From assembly GCF_900113125.1 (NCBI RefSeq), contig NZ_FOOG01000007.1:62001-126000 (forward strand): a stretch of DNA of 64,000 nt, given 5' to 3'. The translations under genes and the position numbers were made by a program. The notes beneath the pieces are model-generated. The model ran no database searches and was not told where the DNA came from. It saw nothing but the letters and a program-made list of their open reading frames with translations. This document shows, one piece after another, positions 1 through 8,380 of this stretch. Numbering within the stretch: position 1 is the first letter of the stretch; each line of letters starts with the position of its first letter. Source of the stretch: Halobacillus alkaliphilus (GTDB lineage Bacteria > Bacillota > Bacilli > Bacillales > Halobacillaceae).

Positions 1-91
1 AATAATTCACAATAAAGTCATCATTGCTTCCTATATCCACCTCCTCACCATGATATAACAGAAGTGAGAAAGGATTTAGGAGGTGGGAAAG

Positions 92-1015
92 TTGAAGTTC
101 AAAAAAGAAATAACCTGGCTGGTCTATTTTGCAAGTATCGTTTCACTATTCGTAGCATCCATTGGTGTTTCATCGAGCCATAGTTCTCCCTCCACTTCAT
201 TTCAATCGATTCAAGGAGAGAATATACCATTATACGGGAAAGGGTTATATCAATTAGACTCGGTGAGTGCAGCCGCTCAGGTGATCGCTCAGGACTGGGT
301 AACCCTTTTATTAGGACTGCCATTATTATGGTTCTCGTTACACTGGGCTAGAAGAGGAAGTATGAAGGGACGAATCCTTCTTGCTGGAACAATTGGATAC
401 TTTTTGTACACCTATGCCTCGTATGCTTTGCTACTCATGTATAATGATTTCTTCTTACTGTATGTTGTCTTGCTTTCCACTTCGTTTTTTGCCTTCACGT
501 TAACCATGATGTCATTCGATTATGAAAAGCTGCATCAATCCTTTGATGCTACTATCCCTGTAAAAACAATCGCTGGATTCTTGTTTTTCCTTGCGTTTCT
601 ACTGCTCGCTTTATGGCTAAGCCGAATCCTGCCAGCTATTATTAACAATACCCCGCCCACCGGTCTCGAACATTATACGACGCTTGTCATCCAAGTGCTA
701 GATCTCAGTTTTATCGTACCCGCAGCTATTCTATCCGGCGTACTCGTCCTTCGAAAACATGCATTTGGTTATTTGCTTGCAACCATCCTCATCGTAAAAG
801 GTATGACGATGCTGACTGCCATCACAGCTATGATGGCTAACATTATGAGAGCTGGAGAGGCTGTTTCCATTATAGAACTATCCCTATTTCCATTATTGAA
901 TATCTTCGTGGTGTACTGTCTTATTCTTATGTTGAAACACGTAAAGGAACATAAATCTGTTACAGGAGGTCCTTCCCATGAAAACACTAATCGTTTACGG
1001 CACCAAACACGGTAG
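92..1015 (+). CDS. Polytopic membrane protein of unknown function
   Basis: I do not recognise the family. The 307-residue product is almost entirely hydrophobic, with about eight membrane segments and a short polar C-terminal tail. A GTG at 83 is in frame but lies inside the AGGAGGTG ribosome site (78-85), so the TTG at 92, about six bases past that site, is the better start. The last 38 bases overlap the next gene, which suggests the two are cotranscribed and translationally coupled. A role with the flavodoxin-like neighbour, for example in membrane redox chemistry, is a guess. Confidence 0.75.
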   Translation: MKFKKEITWLVYFASIVSLFVASIGVSSSHSSPSTSFQSIQGENIPLYGKGLYQLDSVSAAAQVIAQDWVTLLLGLPLLWFSLHWARRGSMKGRILLAGTIGYFLYTYASYALLLMYNDFFLLYVVLLSTSFFAFTLTMMSFDYEKLHQSFDATIPVKTIAGFLFFLAFLLLALWLSRILPAIINNTPPTGLEHYTTLVIQVLDLSFIVPAAILSGVLVLRKHAFGYLLATILIVKGMTMLTAITAMMANIMRAGEAVSIIELSLFPLLNIFVVYCLILMLKHVKEHKSVTGGPSHENTNRLRHQTR

Positions 1016-1460
1016 TGCTAGAAAGGTAGCGTATAGATTACATGACAAATTGCCGGGAGATGTCCAGGTAAGATCTGTCACAAAGGAGAGTATCCCGTCT
1101 TTACAAGATTTCGATACAATCATTCTCGGAGGTTCTATTTATATGGGGAAGATTCAAAAAGAATTAAGGCAGTTTGCGGAGGAAAAGGAGGCGGAACTGC
1201 TCCAGAAGAAATTGGCGCTCTACATCTGCGCCGGAGAACCAGATCCTTCTCTGCGAGTTCAGGAGCTGAAGGATAACTTTCCAGAAAAACTGTACGACCA
1301 TGCCGTCGTTAAAGAAGTGGCTGGTCACGAGATTCATATGGATCAGTTAAATCTATTAGAGAAGTCCATTTTGCGCATGAAAGGCGTTAAAAACAGTTCC
1401 TCTCAGTTGTCAGGGGAAATAATTGATCACACGGCTGAAAAGCTGGCAGAACCTCACTAG
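978..1460 (+). CDS. Flavodoxin-like protein
   Basis: The 160-residue protein begins with a flavodoxin phosphate-binding signature (LIVYGTKHGSARKVA, residues 4-18), where the backbone and hydroxyl residues would hold FMN phosphate. The strand-turn IILGGSIYMGKIQ near residue 50 is typical of the HemG/flavodoxin_5 type. Such proteins are small cytoplasmic FMN electron carriers or menaquinone-dependent oxidases; which one this is cannot be told from sequence alone. The ATG has a good ACAGGAGG site seven bases upstream, inside the preceding membrane-protein gene, so the pair is probably an operon. Confidence 0.8.
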   Translation: MKTLIVYGTKHGSARKVAYRLHDKLPGDVQVRSVTKESIPSLQDFDTIILGGSIYMGKIQKELRQFAEEKEAELLQKKLALYICAGEPDPSLRVQELKDNFPEKLYDHAVVKEVAGHEIHMDQLNLLEKSILRMKGVKNSSSQLSGEIIDHTAEKLAEPH

Positions 1461-1502
1461 TAAGTGGGGTCCTCCATTTAGCATCCACACAGCACACAAG
1501 AA

Positions 1503-1568
1503 AAGGAGCTCCTCAATAATGAGAAGCTCCCTATACCAACTCTTTAAAAGCCTATGGACAATTAGGTT
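1503..1568 (-). pseudogene. Remnant of an MFS gene 3' end plus its terminator
   Basis: Read on the minus strand, this segment aligns with the last codons and terminator of the intact MFS gene (4631-4693). It has a near-identical GAGCTTCTC hairpin, and upstream of it codons for IVHRLLKS in place of IVHRFVKN. The stop codon position is mutated. I count roughly 28 of 38 matches outside the hairpin. It looks like the tail of a second copy of the transporter gene that has otherwise been lost or replaced by the GH31 gene. Confidence 0.55.
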
Positions 1569-1589
1569 ATTAGAATGAAAGAAAATGAT

Positions 1590-1613
1590 GGCCGACAGGC
1601 ACCCCTGTCAGCC
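1590..1613 (-). terminator. Terminator of the GH31 gene
   Basis: The arms GGCTGACAGG and CCTGTCGGCC can pair with a short loop, followed on the minus strand by a T-rich stretch, just past the GH31 stop codon. Confidence 0.6.
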
Positions 1614-1627
1614 TCAACTATAATAAG

Positions 1628-4174
1628 TTATTTTTTCTTACCCTTGAATTGAATCTTCACTTTTTTATCTTCATCAGCTGGAACATTAACATACAATGTT
1701 TCGTCTTCTTCATTATAGAAATAGGTTTCCTGGTTTTCTTTAACTTCCTTAATGGAATCTACCTCTTTATATTTTGAACGAGCTGCTTTAATTTTCTTAG
1801 GAGCATTCTCGCCATTCAGCTTAAGTGTATATGATTCTATTTCAGTATCATAACCTGTCACTTCATTTTTGTTAGTAAACTCTATGTGTTTACCTTTACG
1901 TTCTACTTTGAAATTTGTAATGTTGTATTCTCCATCTTTATGATCAAGAGTGGCACCATCATCTTCGTAGAAGGAATAGGTCGCTTCTTCTTCAAGATAG
2001 GTATCGAATACTAGGTTCTCCATCGGTTTTTCACCTGTGTACTGTTGTACTTCACGTGTTGGAATCATTGAATCTTTCTTTACGTAAATAGGTAAGTGCG
2101 AGAGTTCGGCTTCTGTGTGAATCGTTTGTCCACCTTTAAATTCTTCACCTGTCCAGTAGTCCACCCATGTTTCGCCTTCAGGTAGATAGACATCACGCTC
2201 TGTTTGTCCTTCTTTAATAACAGGAGCTATCATCATCGATTCACCGAACATGAACTGATCACTTATGTTATACGTGTTCTCGTCTTCTTGGAACTGATAC
2301 ACGAGTGGTTGCTGTACAGGAGTTCCGTCTTCCGATGCTTCAATGAACGTATTGTAAAGGTAAGGCATCAGTTTATAACGCATTTCGATGTACTTCTTAC
2401 TGATATCTTCAACTTCCTCACCAAAGGACCATGGTTCTTGTCCTTGTTTAACGGCGGCTTTCTTATCACTATCATAATGAATACGGGAGAACGGAAGGAA
2501 TGCACCGACTTCAATCCAACGTGCAAACATTTCAGCGTCTGGACGTCCGGCAAATCCGCCAATGTCATTACCCACGAACGGAACTCCAGAGAGTCCGATA
2601 TTTGTATTCATTGGTATGGACATCTGCAGGTGGTCCCATTCACTGACGTTGTCGCCTGTCCATAGTGCAGCATATCGCTGGGAGCCGGCGAACATATCAC
2701 GTGTGAGTACGAATGGACGTGTGTTTGGTTTGTACATTTCAAAAGCTTTATATGTAGCTTCCGCTTCATCGTGTCCATAAAGATTATGATATTCAGCATG
2801 ACTCCGTTGATTTTCATCTTCACCAAAAGTAACGTCTAATGGCATGGTGTGATAAGGTCCGTCAAAAACAGCTGGCTCGTTCATATCGTTCCATACGCCG
2901 TCGATGCCTTTATCAAACAAGACATCATGTTTGCTTGCCCACCACTCCCGGACTTCTTCTTTGGAAAAGTCGGGGAACATGGAATCACCCGGCCAAACTT
3001 CACCTACAAAATTGGTACCATCTGGATTCTTCGCCCAGTAATCATTTGCAGTTCCCTCGTCATACATAAAGTAACCAGGATCCTTCTTGACGGCAGGATC
3101 ATTAATGGTGATCTTGTGAAAATTCATATTATCAAGCTTTTGATGCAGAGCTTCACTTCCAAATTTATCAGCCCAAGTGAATACACGATATTCATCCATA
3201 TAATCAATATCAAAGTGCATAGTATCCAGTGGAATTTCTTTTTCACGGTATGTTTCTGCTACTCGCTCAATATCCTCCGCGGTATACTCCCATTTGGATT
3301 GATGCAATCCTAAAGACCATTTTGCGGGTTTATCCATTTTACCCGTTAGTTCCGTATATTGGTCTAATACATCTTCAATTTCTGGGCCATACATAAAGTA
3401 ATAATTCAGCTTTCCATCGTCAGCGTAGAAATAATAGTAATCATCACTTTCGCTGGCCATTTCAAAATAAGAGCGGTTTGTATTATCAAAGAAAATTCCA
3501 TAAGCTTTTTCATCTTTCAAACCCATAAAGAATGGTATGGAAGTGTATAAGTATTTTGTGTCTGGCTGGTAGGCATAAGCGTCTGTATTAAACATACCGA
3601 TACTTTCTCCACGCTGATTTAATTCCAGTCCGCCCTGCTCGCCAAAACCGTAGAAGGCTTCGTCTTTATCCGTTTTCTTATATACATATGGTTTTTCACC
3701 ATCATAACCGGCGCCGTTTTGCATGTAGTCTTCGTTAATAACGTTGCCTTCTTTATCAAGAAACTTGATTCCGAAAGGCTCTTTTTTAATCTTTATCGTG
3801 ATTTCTTTAGTGGAAAGGGTAATTTCATTGTCTGCTTGAGAAAGGTCAAACTCAGGTGCAGCCCAATCTTTTTTCTTAATCGCTTCAGAGAAATACTCTT
3901 CTTCTCCCTCTTTGAGAATCGATACTTTAGCCATGTCTTCAGAGAAAAGACGAATAAAAGCCTGCTGGTCTGAAGAAAGGTCCAGCATGACACCATTATC
4001 TAGCTGTTTCACGTCTTCAACTACAAGTTGTTCCTGAACTGCTTCTTGACTCAGTTCTTTGTCGGGGTGAGGTTGTGTGACAGCTAATACGTTTGGGGCT
4101 TGTGCTGAGAAAACTGTCGCTGCAATTGCGGTGGTAGCAATCAGGCGGGATACATTTTTAGATGGTTTGTGCAT
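1628..4174 (-). CDS. Secreted GH31 family alpha-glycosidase
   Basis: This 848-residue protein is a family 31 glycoside hydrolase (alpha-glucosidase or alpha-xylosidase type), which cleaves terminal alpha-linked sugars. The nucleophile motif is DGVWNDMNEPAVF near residue 428; the likely acid/base Asp is in ALWTGDN near residue 506. An N-terminal beta domain precedes the barrel, and beta domains of the DUF5110 type follow it. Residues 1-32 form a Sec signal peptide (basic HKPSKNVSR, then a hydrophobic core), so it acts outside the membrane. A longer frame opens at 4246, but that ATG sits inside a palindrome and has no ribosome site. ATG 4174 follows AGAGGTGA at proper spacing. Substrate choice within GH31 is not determinable here. 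Confidence 0.9.
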   Translation of the reverse strand: MHKPSKNVSRLIATTAIAATVFSAQAPNVLAVTQPHPDKELSQEAVQEQLVVEDVKQLDNGVMLDLSSDQQAFIRLFSEDMAKVSILKEGEEEYFSEAIKKKDWAAPEFDLSQADNEITLSTKEITIKIKKEPFGIKFLDKEGNVINEDYMQNGAGYDGEKPYVYKKTDKDEAFYGFGEQGGLELNQRGESIGMFNTDAYAYQPDTKYLYTSIPFFMGLKDEKAYGIFFDNTNRSYFEMASESDDYYYFYADDGKLNYYFMYGPEIEDVLDQYTELTGKMDKPAKWSLGLHQSKWEYTAEDIERVAETYREKEIPLDTMHFDIDYMDEYRVFTWADKFGSEALHQKLDNMNFHKITINDPAVKKDPGYFMYDEGTANDYWAKNPDGTNFVGEVWPGDSMFPDFSKEEVREWWASKHDVLFDKGIDGVWNDMNEPAVFDGPYHTMPLDVTFGEDENQRSHAEYHNLYGHDEAEATYKAFEMYKPNTRPFVLTRDMFAGSQRYAALWTGDNVSEWDHLQMSIPMNTNIGLSGVPFVGNDIGGFAGRPDAEMFARWIEVGAFLPFSRIHYDSDKKAAVKQGQEPWSFGEEVEDISKKYIEMRYKLMPYLYNTFIEASEDGTPVQQPLVYQFQEDENTYNISDQFMFGESMMIAPVIKEGQTERDVYLPEGETWVDYWTGEEFKGGQTIHTEAELSHLPIYVKKDSMIPTREVQQYTGEKPMENLVFDTYLEEEATYSFYEDDGATLDHKDGEYNITNFKVERKGKHIEFTNKNEVTGYDTEIESYTLKLNGENAPKKIKAARSKYKEVDSIKEVKENQETYFYNEEDETLYVNVPADEDKKVKIQFKGKKK

Positions 4175-4227
4175 GAAAATATTCACCTCTACTTCTATTT
4201 TGTGGCAATCAGTTGCCCGTCTCTTAC

Positions 4228-4253
4228 TGTAAACATGTATATACATGTTTACA
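4228..4253. promoter_or_regulatory. Perfect 26-bp palindromic operator upstream of the GH31 gene
   Basis: Each 13-base arm (TGTAAACATGTAT and its complement) matches perfectly with no spacer. On the minus strand the sequence also offers TTGTAA and TACAGT separated by 17 bases, so it would cover a promoter. The central TGTATATACA resembles the core recognised by the GntR-family trehalose regulator TreR. That link is by similarity only; no regulator gene lies nearby. Confidence 0.6.
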
Positions 4254-4630
4254 ATAGCAGAAGATGATTGAGATGAAGGGGGCCCATAGAATCAGACACT
4301 CTACAGTGGTAAGGATGAAAACGGTTATTTACATAAAGTAGAAGGATTACAAAAAAATGAAAATAAAACTTTATGCTCACGTTTTTTTTGGGTGTGACAA
4401 GTAGGTGAAAGCTTTGCTTTTCTGAAAATAGGAGAAGTGTTCCTATTTATTACTACAGAAATTTAATATAAAAATTCGTACTATAGTTAACTCTTAACTT
4501 ATTCAACTATATCCACTAAAATATAGAAGGACTTACCCCTGGTCCCTTCCTACCCAAAGCTAAAAAGGAAACCTCTCTTAAGCTTTCCTTATCCTTTCTT
4601 CTATGCCTTTAACTCCTATGAAGAGTACAA
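4254..4630. other. Intergenic region without a gene
   Basis: AT-rich sequence between the GH31 promoter region and the MFS terminator. It contains an AGGAAA/TTTCCT hairpin at about 4565-4592 that could act as a backup terminator for the MFS gene. I see no convincing reading frame. Confidence 0.5.
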
Positions 4631-4658
4631 AAAAGAGCTCCTCACTATGAGAAGCTCC
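4631..4658 (-). terminator. Terminator of the MFS gene
   Basis: Hairpin GGAGCTTCTCA/TGAGGAGCTC followed by a T run on the minus strand, immediately after the MFS stop codon. It is closely similar to the remnant at 1503-1531. Confidence 0.75.
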
Positions 4659-4663
4659 ATATA

Positions 4664-5848
4664 TTAATTCTTAACAAACCTATGAACAATCATGTATCCC
4701 CCGGCAATCGTGGCGAATATAAGAAGCAAACCCGCAAAACCATCGGTAAATCCCGTACGCTCAATCGCAAATCCGAATAACGGAAAGCTGATCATGATCA
4801 CAAAGCTCTCCATTAACCCAATCAACGAAAAGAAAGTGGATCTGACATTACTTTTCAAGAAGTTTTGCACAAATGAGCTGAAGATTGGCTCAAACAGACT
4901 CAACAGCTGGGCAAGAAAAAGGAATGATAAAAGAATCGCCCAGTCCGTGGCAAAAATAAATAGCGTGAAAAATAATAGAAAAAGCCCTATGCCATAATAC
5001 AAAATATTGAAGAACTTAAACCGTTCTTCGACCTTATAAGCAATCTTCGCCATCACGACTCCAAGGAGCCCTTCTACCGTAAAGACGGCGCCTACAACAA
5101 CAGAAGAGTAACCTAACTGAATGAAATACTCCTGACCGTAAAAAACAATAATTACCATCACGGCACTTGCCAGGATAAACAGCACCACGGGCTGGTGAAT
5201 GACCGGATTACTCCTCCATACATTCACTCCCAATTTAAACTGATGCACCCACTGGTTATACCAGCGACCTGCGACATCTTCTGTCTTTTCACGTTCCGGC
5301 TCCTTCAATAAAAAAAGCGGAATTAATGCAAGAACGTGCGTGAAGATGGTTGAGCCATACACCCATTCCCAGCTGATGTCCGCCATAAAACCGCCAAGAA
5401 ATTTGGCGAAGCTGAGTGACAACAGGGCAATAGCCGTCATCGTTCCTATTACTTTTGTGTACTCCTTCTCACGGTTTTCATTTTTCAAGGCGTCGTAAGC
5501 AAATGCCTGCTCAGCGCCTGAATGGAAAGTGATCATCAGCCCCATTGATAAAAAAGCCAGCGAAAACATGGAAAATGTTCCGCTAATCAACATGAACAGT
5601 CCGTAAAGAATGCTGAACAAATTTCCAATCAAGAGACTCGCTTTTCTACCATACAAATCTGCAATCATCCCTGTAGGTACCTCAAATAGAACAATCGCCA
5701 AGTGTAGAAACGCTTCTAATAAACCAATTTGACCAAACGTCATTCCTCTGTCGCCAAGATAAATTACCCACAGGGCACGGTCAAAAAATAACTGAGCAAA
5801 AAATATATACCCATACAGCATGTAAATATTACGTTTTGTTTTAAACAT
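4664..5848 (-). CDS. Major facilitator superfamily exporter
   Basis: A 394-residue transporter with about twelve membrane segments. The cytoplasmic loop between segments 2 and 3 carries the MFS motif A (GMIADLYGRKASLL, near residue 60), as in proton-driven drug efflux proteins. The N-terminal half has the compact FxRxLWVIYLGDRGMTFGQIGLL arrangement seen in macrolide-type and related exporters. The ATG follows GAGAGGACG. It is preceded by a 36-codon reading frame and two terminator-like hairpins, an organisation typical of inducible resistance genes. The substrate cannot be predicted. Confidence 0.85.
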   Translation of the reverse strand: MFKTKRNIYMLYGYIFFAQLFFDRALWVIYLGDRGMTFGQIGLLEAFLHLAIVLFEVPTGMIADLYGRKASLLIGNLFSILYGLFMLISGTFSMFSLAFLSMGLMITFHSGAEQAFAYDALKNENREKEYTKVIGTMTAIALLSLSFAKFLGGFMADISWEWVYGSTIFTHVLALIPLFLLKEPEREKTEDVAGRWYNQWVHQFKLGVNVWRSNPVIHQPVVLFILASAVMVIIVFYGQEYFIQLGYSSVVVGAVFTVEGLLGVVMAKIAYKVEERFKFFNILYYGIGLFLLFFTLFIFATDWAILLSFLFLAQLLSLFEPIFSSFVQNFLKSNVRSTFFSLIGLMESFVIMISFPLFGFAIERTGFTDGFAGLLLIFATIAGGYMIVHRFVKN

Positions 5849-5872
5849 TTAATTTCGTCCTCTCTTATACAT

Positions 5873-5902
5873 AAAAAACCACACGGAAACCACTCCCGTG
5901 CG
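5873..5902 (-). terminator. Terminator-like hairpin just upstream of the MFS ribosome site
   Basis: On the minus strand CGCACGG pairs with CCGTGTG around a GAGTGGTTT loop and is followed by six Ts, then 18 bases later by the MFS ribosome site. Transcription of the exporter must pass this structure. Confidence 0.55.
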
Positions 5903-5954
5903 TCTCTCTTCGCTATTTTCAGGAGTTCATCCATACGTTCACATCTATGAAATT

Positions 5955-6065
5955 TCAGCTAAAAAAGGACACACTTGTCCCGAGGACGGCTGAAATTCCA
6001 ATAATAGACATCATATAAAGAAGATATTTACTCTCACTTTTGATGTCTAACGTGAACGTATGCAT
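5955..6065 (-). CDS. 36-aa putative leader peptide of the MFS gene
   Basis: The short frame starts at an ATG six bases after a near-perfect AAAGGAGGG site. It encodes a 36-residue peptide with a polar start and a hydrophobic stretch (residues 14-35). Its last codons (VLGTSVSFFS) coincide with a terminator: GGACA and TGTCC pair around AGTG, followed by six Ts. An outer 9-bp stem (AATTTCAGC with GCTGAAATT) includes the stop codon, and GTCC/GGAC gives a competing hairpin. This is what a ribosome-controlled attenuator looks like. Alternatively it encodes a small membrane protein in its own right. Confidence 0.6.
   Translation of the reverse strand: MHTFTLDIKSESKYLLYMMSIIGISAVLGTSVSFFS
5961..5980 (-). 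terminator. Terminator overlapping the end of the leader peptide frame
   Basis: Minus-strand GGACA-AGTG-TGTCC followed by TTTTTT, lying within the last codons of the 36-aa frame, so its folding should depend on where a ribosome sits. Confidence 0.6.
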
Positions 6066-6233
6066 GATTTTCCCTCCTTTATGTATAAGATCTTTTTTCA
6101 TTATATGACTTAAATTATTTATGGACAAGGTAAGCAGGGACATATCTATCGCTCTGCAGCTATCTGCTTGATGTTCTTCATTCCTTTAAGACTGCTTCAA
6201 TTTTTTCTGAATCCACTCCTAGTCCAGCCCGTC

Positions 6234-7085
6234 CTATTCCTCTAATCCCGCTACCCCAAAGCCCCCGGCTCCAGAATGCGTCGAAATCATGCCGCCTGCC
6301 TGGATCCATCTTATATTTTGGAATCCGTTGTCTTTTGCAACTTCATCCATCCGCTCTTTGATTCTTTCATCGAGTCCGATCGAGTAGATAAAATAAAGCT
6401 GCTCTTTATCGATGTTGAATTCATTTAAGTAATCACGGAAGAGTTTTTCAGTAGCTCTAGTCATTTTCCCGCGGTACTTCTTTGTAGACATAAGCTTTCC
6501 ATCCTTCAACTCTATGCATGGCTTTATTTTTAACAGAGTTCCAATTAGAGAAGCCGTATTGCTTACTCGTCCTCCCGCTTTAAGAAACTCCAGGCTGCCT
6601 GGGATGAAAGCAAGCCTTGCTTTAGGAACGATTTCCTCTATTTTTTCAACGAAGTGTTCCGGTTCAATGTTAGGTTCTTTTTCTAAAATTTTAGCGGCAT
6701 ACAAAACAATCGCAGCTAATCCTCCGGTAACGTTCAGAGCATCAATGAGATAAATGTCTTCAAATTCTTCCCTGGCAATGACAGCATTTTGAAAAGAAGA
6801 AGACGCTTTTGATGTATAACCAATATGAATAATGATGCACTCCGGGAATTTTTCTCTTATCGTTGCAAAAAACTTTTGATACTCATGAGCATTGGTGGAG
6901 GTCGTAGAGGGTATTTTCTTCGTACGTTCGTAATAGTCATATATCTCCTGGACCGGTAAAGATCCATCTAAATAATCCTTTCCATCCATAATGATGTGCA
7001 TAGGAACTACTTGAATATCGTATTTGTCAGCTAACTCATTGGGTAAGTCGGCACCGCTTTCGGTCGATAAGATAATCCTTCGCAT
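6234..7085 (-). CDS. DegV family fatty-acid-binding protein
   Basis: A 283-residue DegV-domain protein. In Gram-positive bacteria these proteins (FakB type) carry a fatty acid that the kinase FakA phosphorylates before membrane lipid synthesis. The N-terminal lobe has LSTESGADLP (residues 6-15), and STTSTNAHEY near residue 60 contributes to the head-group pocket. The C-terminal lobe carries the GRVSNT loop. Length is normal (about 280). ATG 7085 follows AAGGGGGAG. It stands alone, with no kinase subunit nearby. Confidence 0.9.
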   Translation of the reverse strand: MRRIILSTESGADLPNELADKYDIQVVPMHIIMDGKDYLDGSLPVQEIYDYYERTKKIPSTTSTNAHEYQKFFATIREKFPECIIIHIGYTSKASSSFQNAVIAREEFEDIYLIDALNVTGGLAAIVLYAAKILEKEPNIEPEHFVEKIEEIVPKARLAFIPGSLEFLKAGGRVSNTASLIGTLLKIKPCIELKDGKLMSTKKYRGKMTRATEKLFRDYLNEFNIDKEQLYFIYSIGLDERIKERMDEVAKDNGFQNIRWIQAGGMISTHSGAGGFGVAGLEE

Positions 7086-7468
7086 TCTAACTCCCCCTTG
7101 GAATATTTAGTTCCCCGTCTACTCTTCCTGCATTATATTTTAACTATACATGAGAAAATCGCATTGTGATAACTATTATTTGCCGTACTTTTATTGCACC
7201 TTCGAGATTTGATTATTACTGCAGGGTGAAAATCTGCTACTCTTTTCTCTCTCATTTAACGGAAGGCCTTCCCTCAAGATTAGGATTTTTCTGTCTAATT
7301 TATTTTCCAATTGTGGAATTTTACAGAAAATTGTGGAATAATAGGAAGTTAATACTAATAGCGCGAGGAGTGATAATTTGGTACAACAAATAAACTTTAG
7401 TAAACAAACAAATCACAAGTTAAGGACTGGTTTTTGGTAAATAACCCATTTTTAGAGGGGGAGCAGTA
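7086..7468. other. Intergenic region with paired direct repeats
   Basis: AT-rich region between divergent genes. AATTGTGGAAT occurs at 7309-7319 and again at 7329-7339, 20 bases (two helical turns) apart. Such spacing is common for regulator dimers binding one face of DNA. No gene is seen here. Confidence 0.4.
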
Positions 7469-7765
7469 TTGAAAAAATTATGCAATATGTGGACGGATGA
7501 ACTAGGAATATTAGGGATCCTTGAATGGGAAGATGAAGTGTTTGGCACGTGTTTCCGACCCATAAAGATCTCAGAGAACGAATATGGAGGTTTTTCACTA
7601 ATTGGTAAACGCTGGTACACTACATACAATGGAGCACGAGAGTTTTTTCGCCATAAGACGAACGATCTAACAATAAACGGAAGAATGAAGAAAAAGGACC
7701 TGGGGACTATGAATTATGTCGTAAAGAAGAGACAGAGAGATACCTATAACATAACAGAGAAATAG
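7469..7765 (+). CDS. Hypothetical 98-aa protein
   Basis: I do not recognise this protein. It starts at a TTG seven bases after GAGGGGGAG, is soluble, and has an aromatic-rich first half (WTDELGILGILEW, GKRWYTTYNGAREFF) and a basic second half with many Lys, Arg and Asn. A strong terminator follows directly, which supports it being a real single-gene transcript. It sits at the edge of the accessory region, so transfer is possible. Confidence 0.6.
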   Translation: MKKLCNMWTDELGILGILEWEDEVFGTCFRPIKISENEYGGFSLIGKRWYTTYNGAREFFRHKTNDLTINGRMKKKDLGTMNYVVKKRQRDTYNITEK

Positions 7766-7797
7766 AAAGTCACTGGCCCTACATAGCCAGTGACTTT
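7766..7797 (+). terminator. Terminator after the 98-aa gene
   Basis: Perfect 12-bp stem (AAAGTCACTGGC and its complement) with an eight-base loop, directly after the stop codon. Confidence 0.8.
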
Positions 7798-7799
7798 CT

Positions 7800-8190
7800 T
7801 ACTCACATATTAGAGGGAGCCCAGATTTTACGATTACATTAATAAGGAGAATGAAACCTTTCCCTAACGCTGCATACATGTACGTTACTACCTGGATAAG
7901 AGCGGTACCTTTGCGGAAGGCGGGGCTCTTGAAGGTTAATATTTATCTATATTTTCAAAAGAAAAAGCCTCACCCTTTAATTGAAGGTGAGGCCACATCT
8001 TTGAATAATCTTTCGCAGGGGGCATGCCCATTGCAATCATGAAAGGTTCAAAGATGACCTAAGTCTAACACTTCAACTTTTCCCATCCAAATCATAAATA
8101 CTATTTTCAAAAAGTTTTTTTAGAAGTTTTACTTTATATGCCAAACCTGCGAGAAATCCTCGGGAAATTTGTTAACATTCCCGAGCCAAA
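7800..8190. other. Gene-poor region with an orphan terminator
   Basis: No supported gene. A minus-strand terminator-type hairpin (GCCTCACC/GGTGAGGC, 7962-7993, followed by Ts on the minus strand) has no gene upstream of it, which suggests that sequence has been lost here. A 63-codon frame at 7851-8042 runs through that hairpin and is not credible. Confidence 0.4.
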
Positions 8191-8191
8191 C

Positions 8192-8318
8192 AAAATCTAC
8201 CACCGACTTTGGATACGGAGCATAACCCTTTGCACTTTATACAGATGATAATAATTGGGTTCGGGCAACAACTTGGCAGCGCTATAGTAAATTGACCAAC
8301 AACTTAGAAGGCTGTTGG
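8192..8318 (-). pseudogene. Degraded tRNA-Val 3' half and tRNA-Arg-like arm (copy A)
   Basis: The stretch from about 8192 to 8270 aligns with the copy at 12550-12635 and, more weakly, with the 3' half and flank of tRNA-Val at 17278-17336. Shared landmarks are GGATACGG, GCACTTT and ATTGGGTTCG. The last 22 bases (8297-8318) are identical to 12807-12828. Read on the minus strand they form a tRNA anticodon arm with loop CTTCTAA, the arginine (TCT) type. No functional tRNA can be folded. Confidence 0.5.
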
Positions 8319-8338
8319 ATTACACAAAACACAGACCG

Positions 8339-8380
8339 AAAGATAACGGGAGCAACCTATTTGCTGCTCCCGTTATCTTT
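8339..8380 (-). terminator. Terminator of the Ltp-repeat gene
   Basis: A 16-bp perfect stem (AAAGATAACGGGAGCA and complement) that touches the stop codon of the gene at 8380. Confidence 0.75.

Noticed and set aside
7851-8042. 63-codon plus-strand frame
   Set aside because: It runs through a minus-strand terminator hairpin and has mixed, low-quality codon use.
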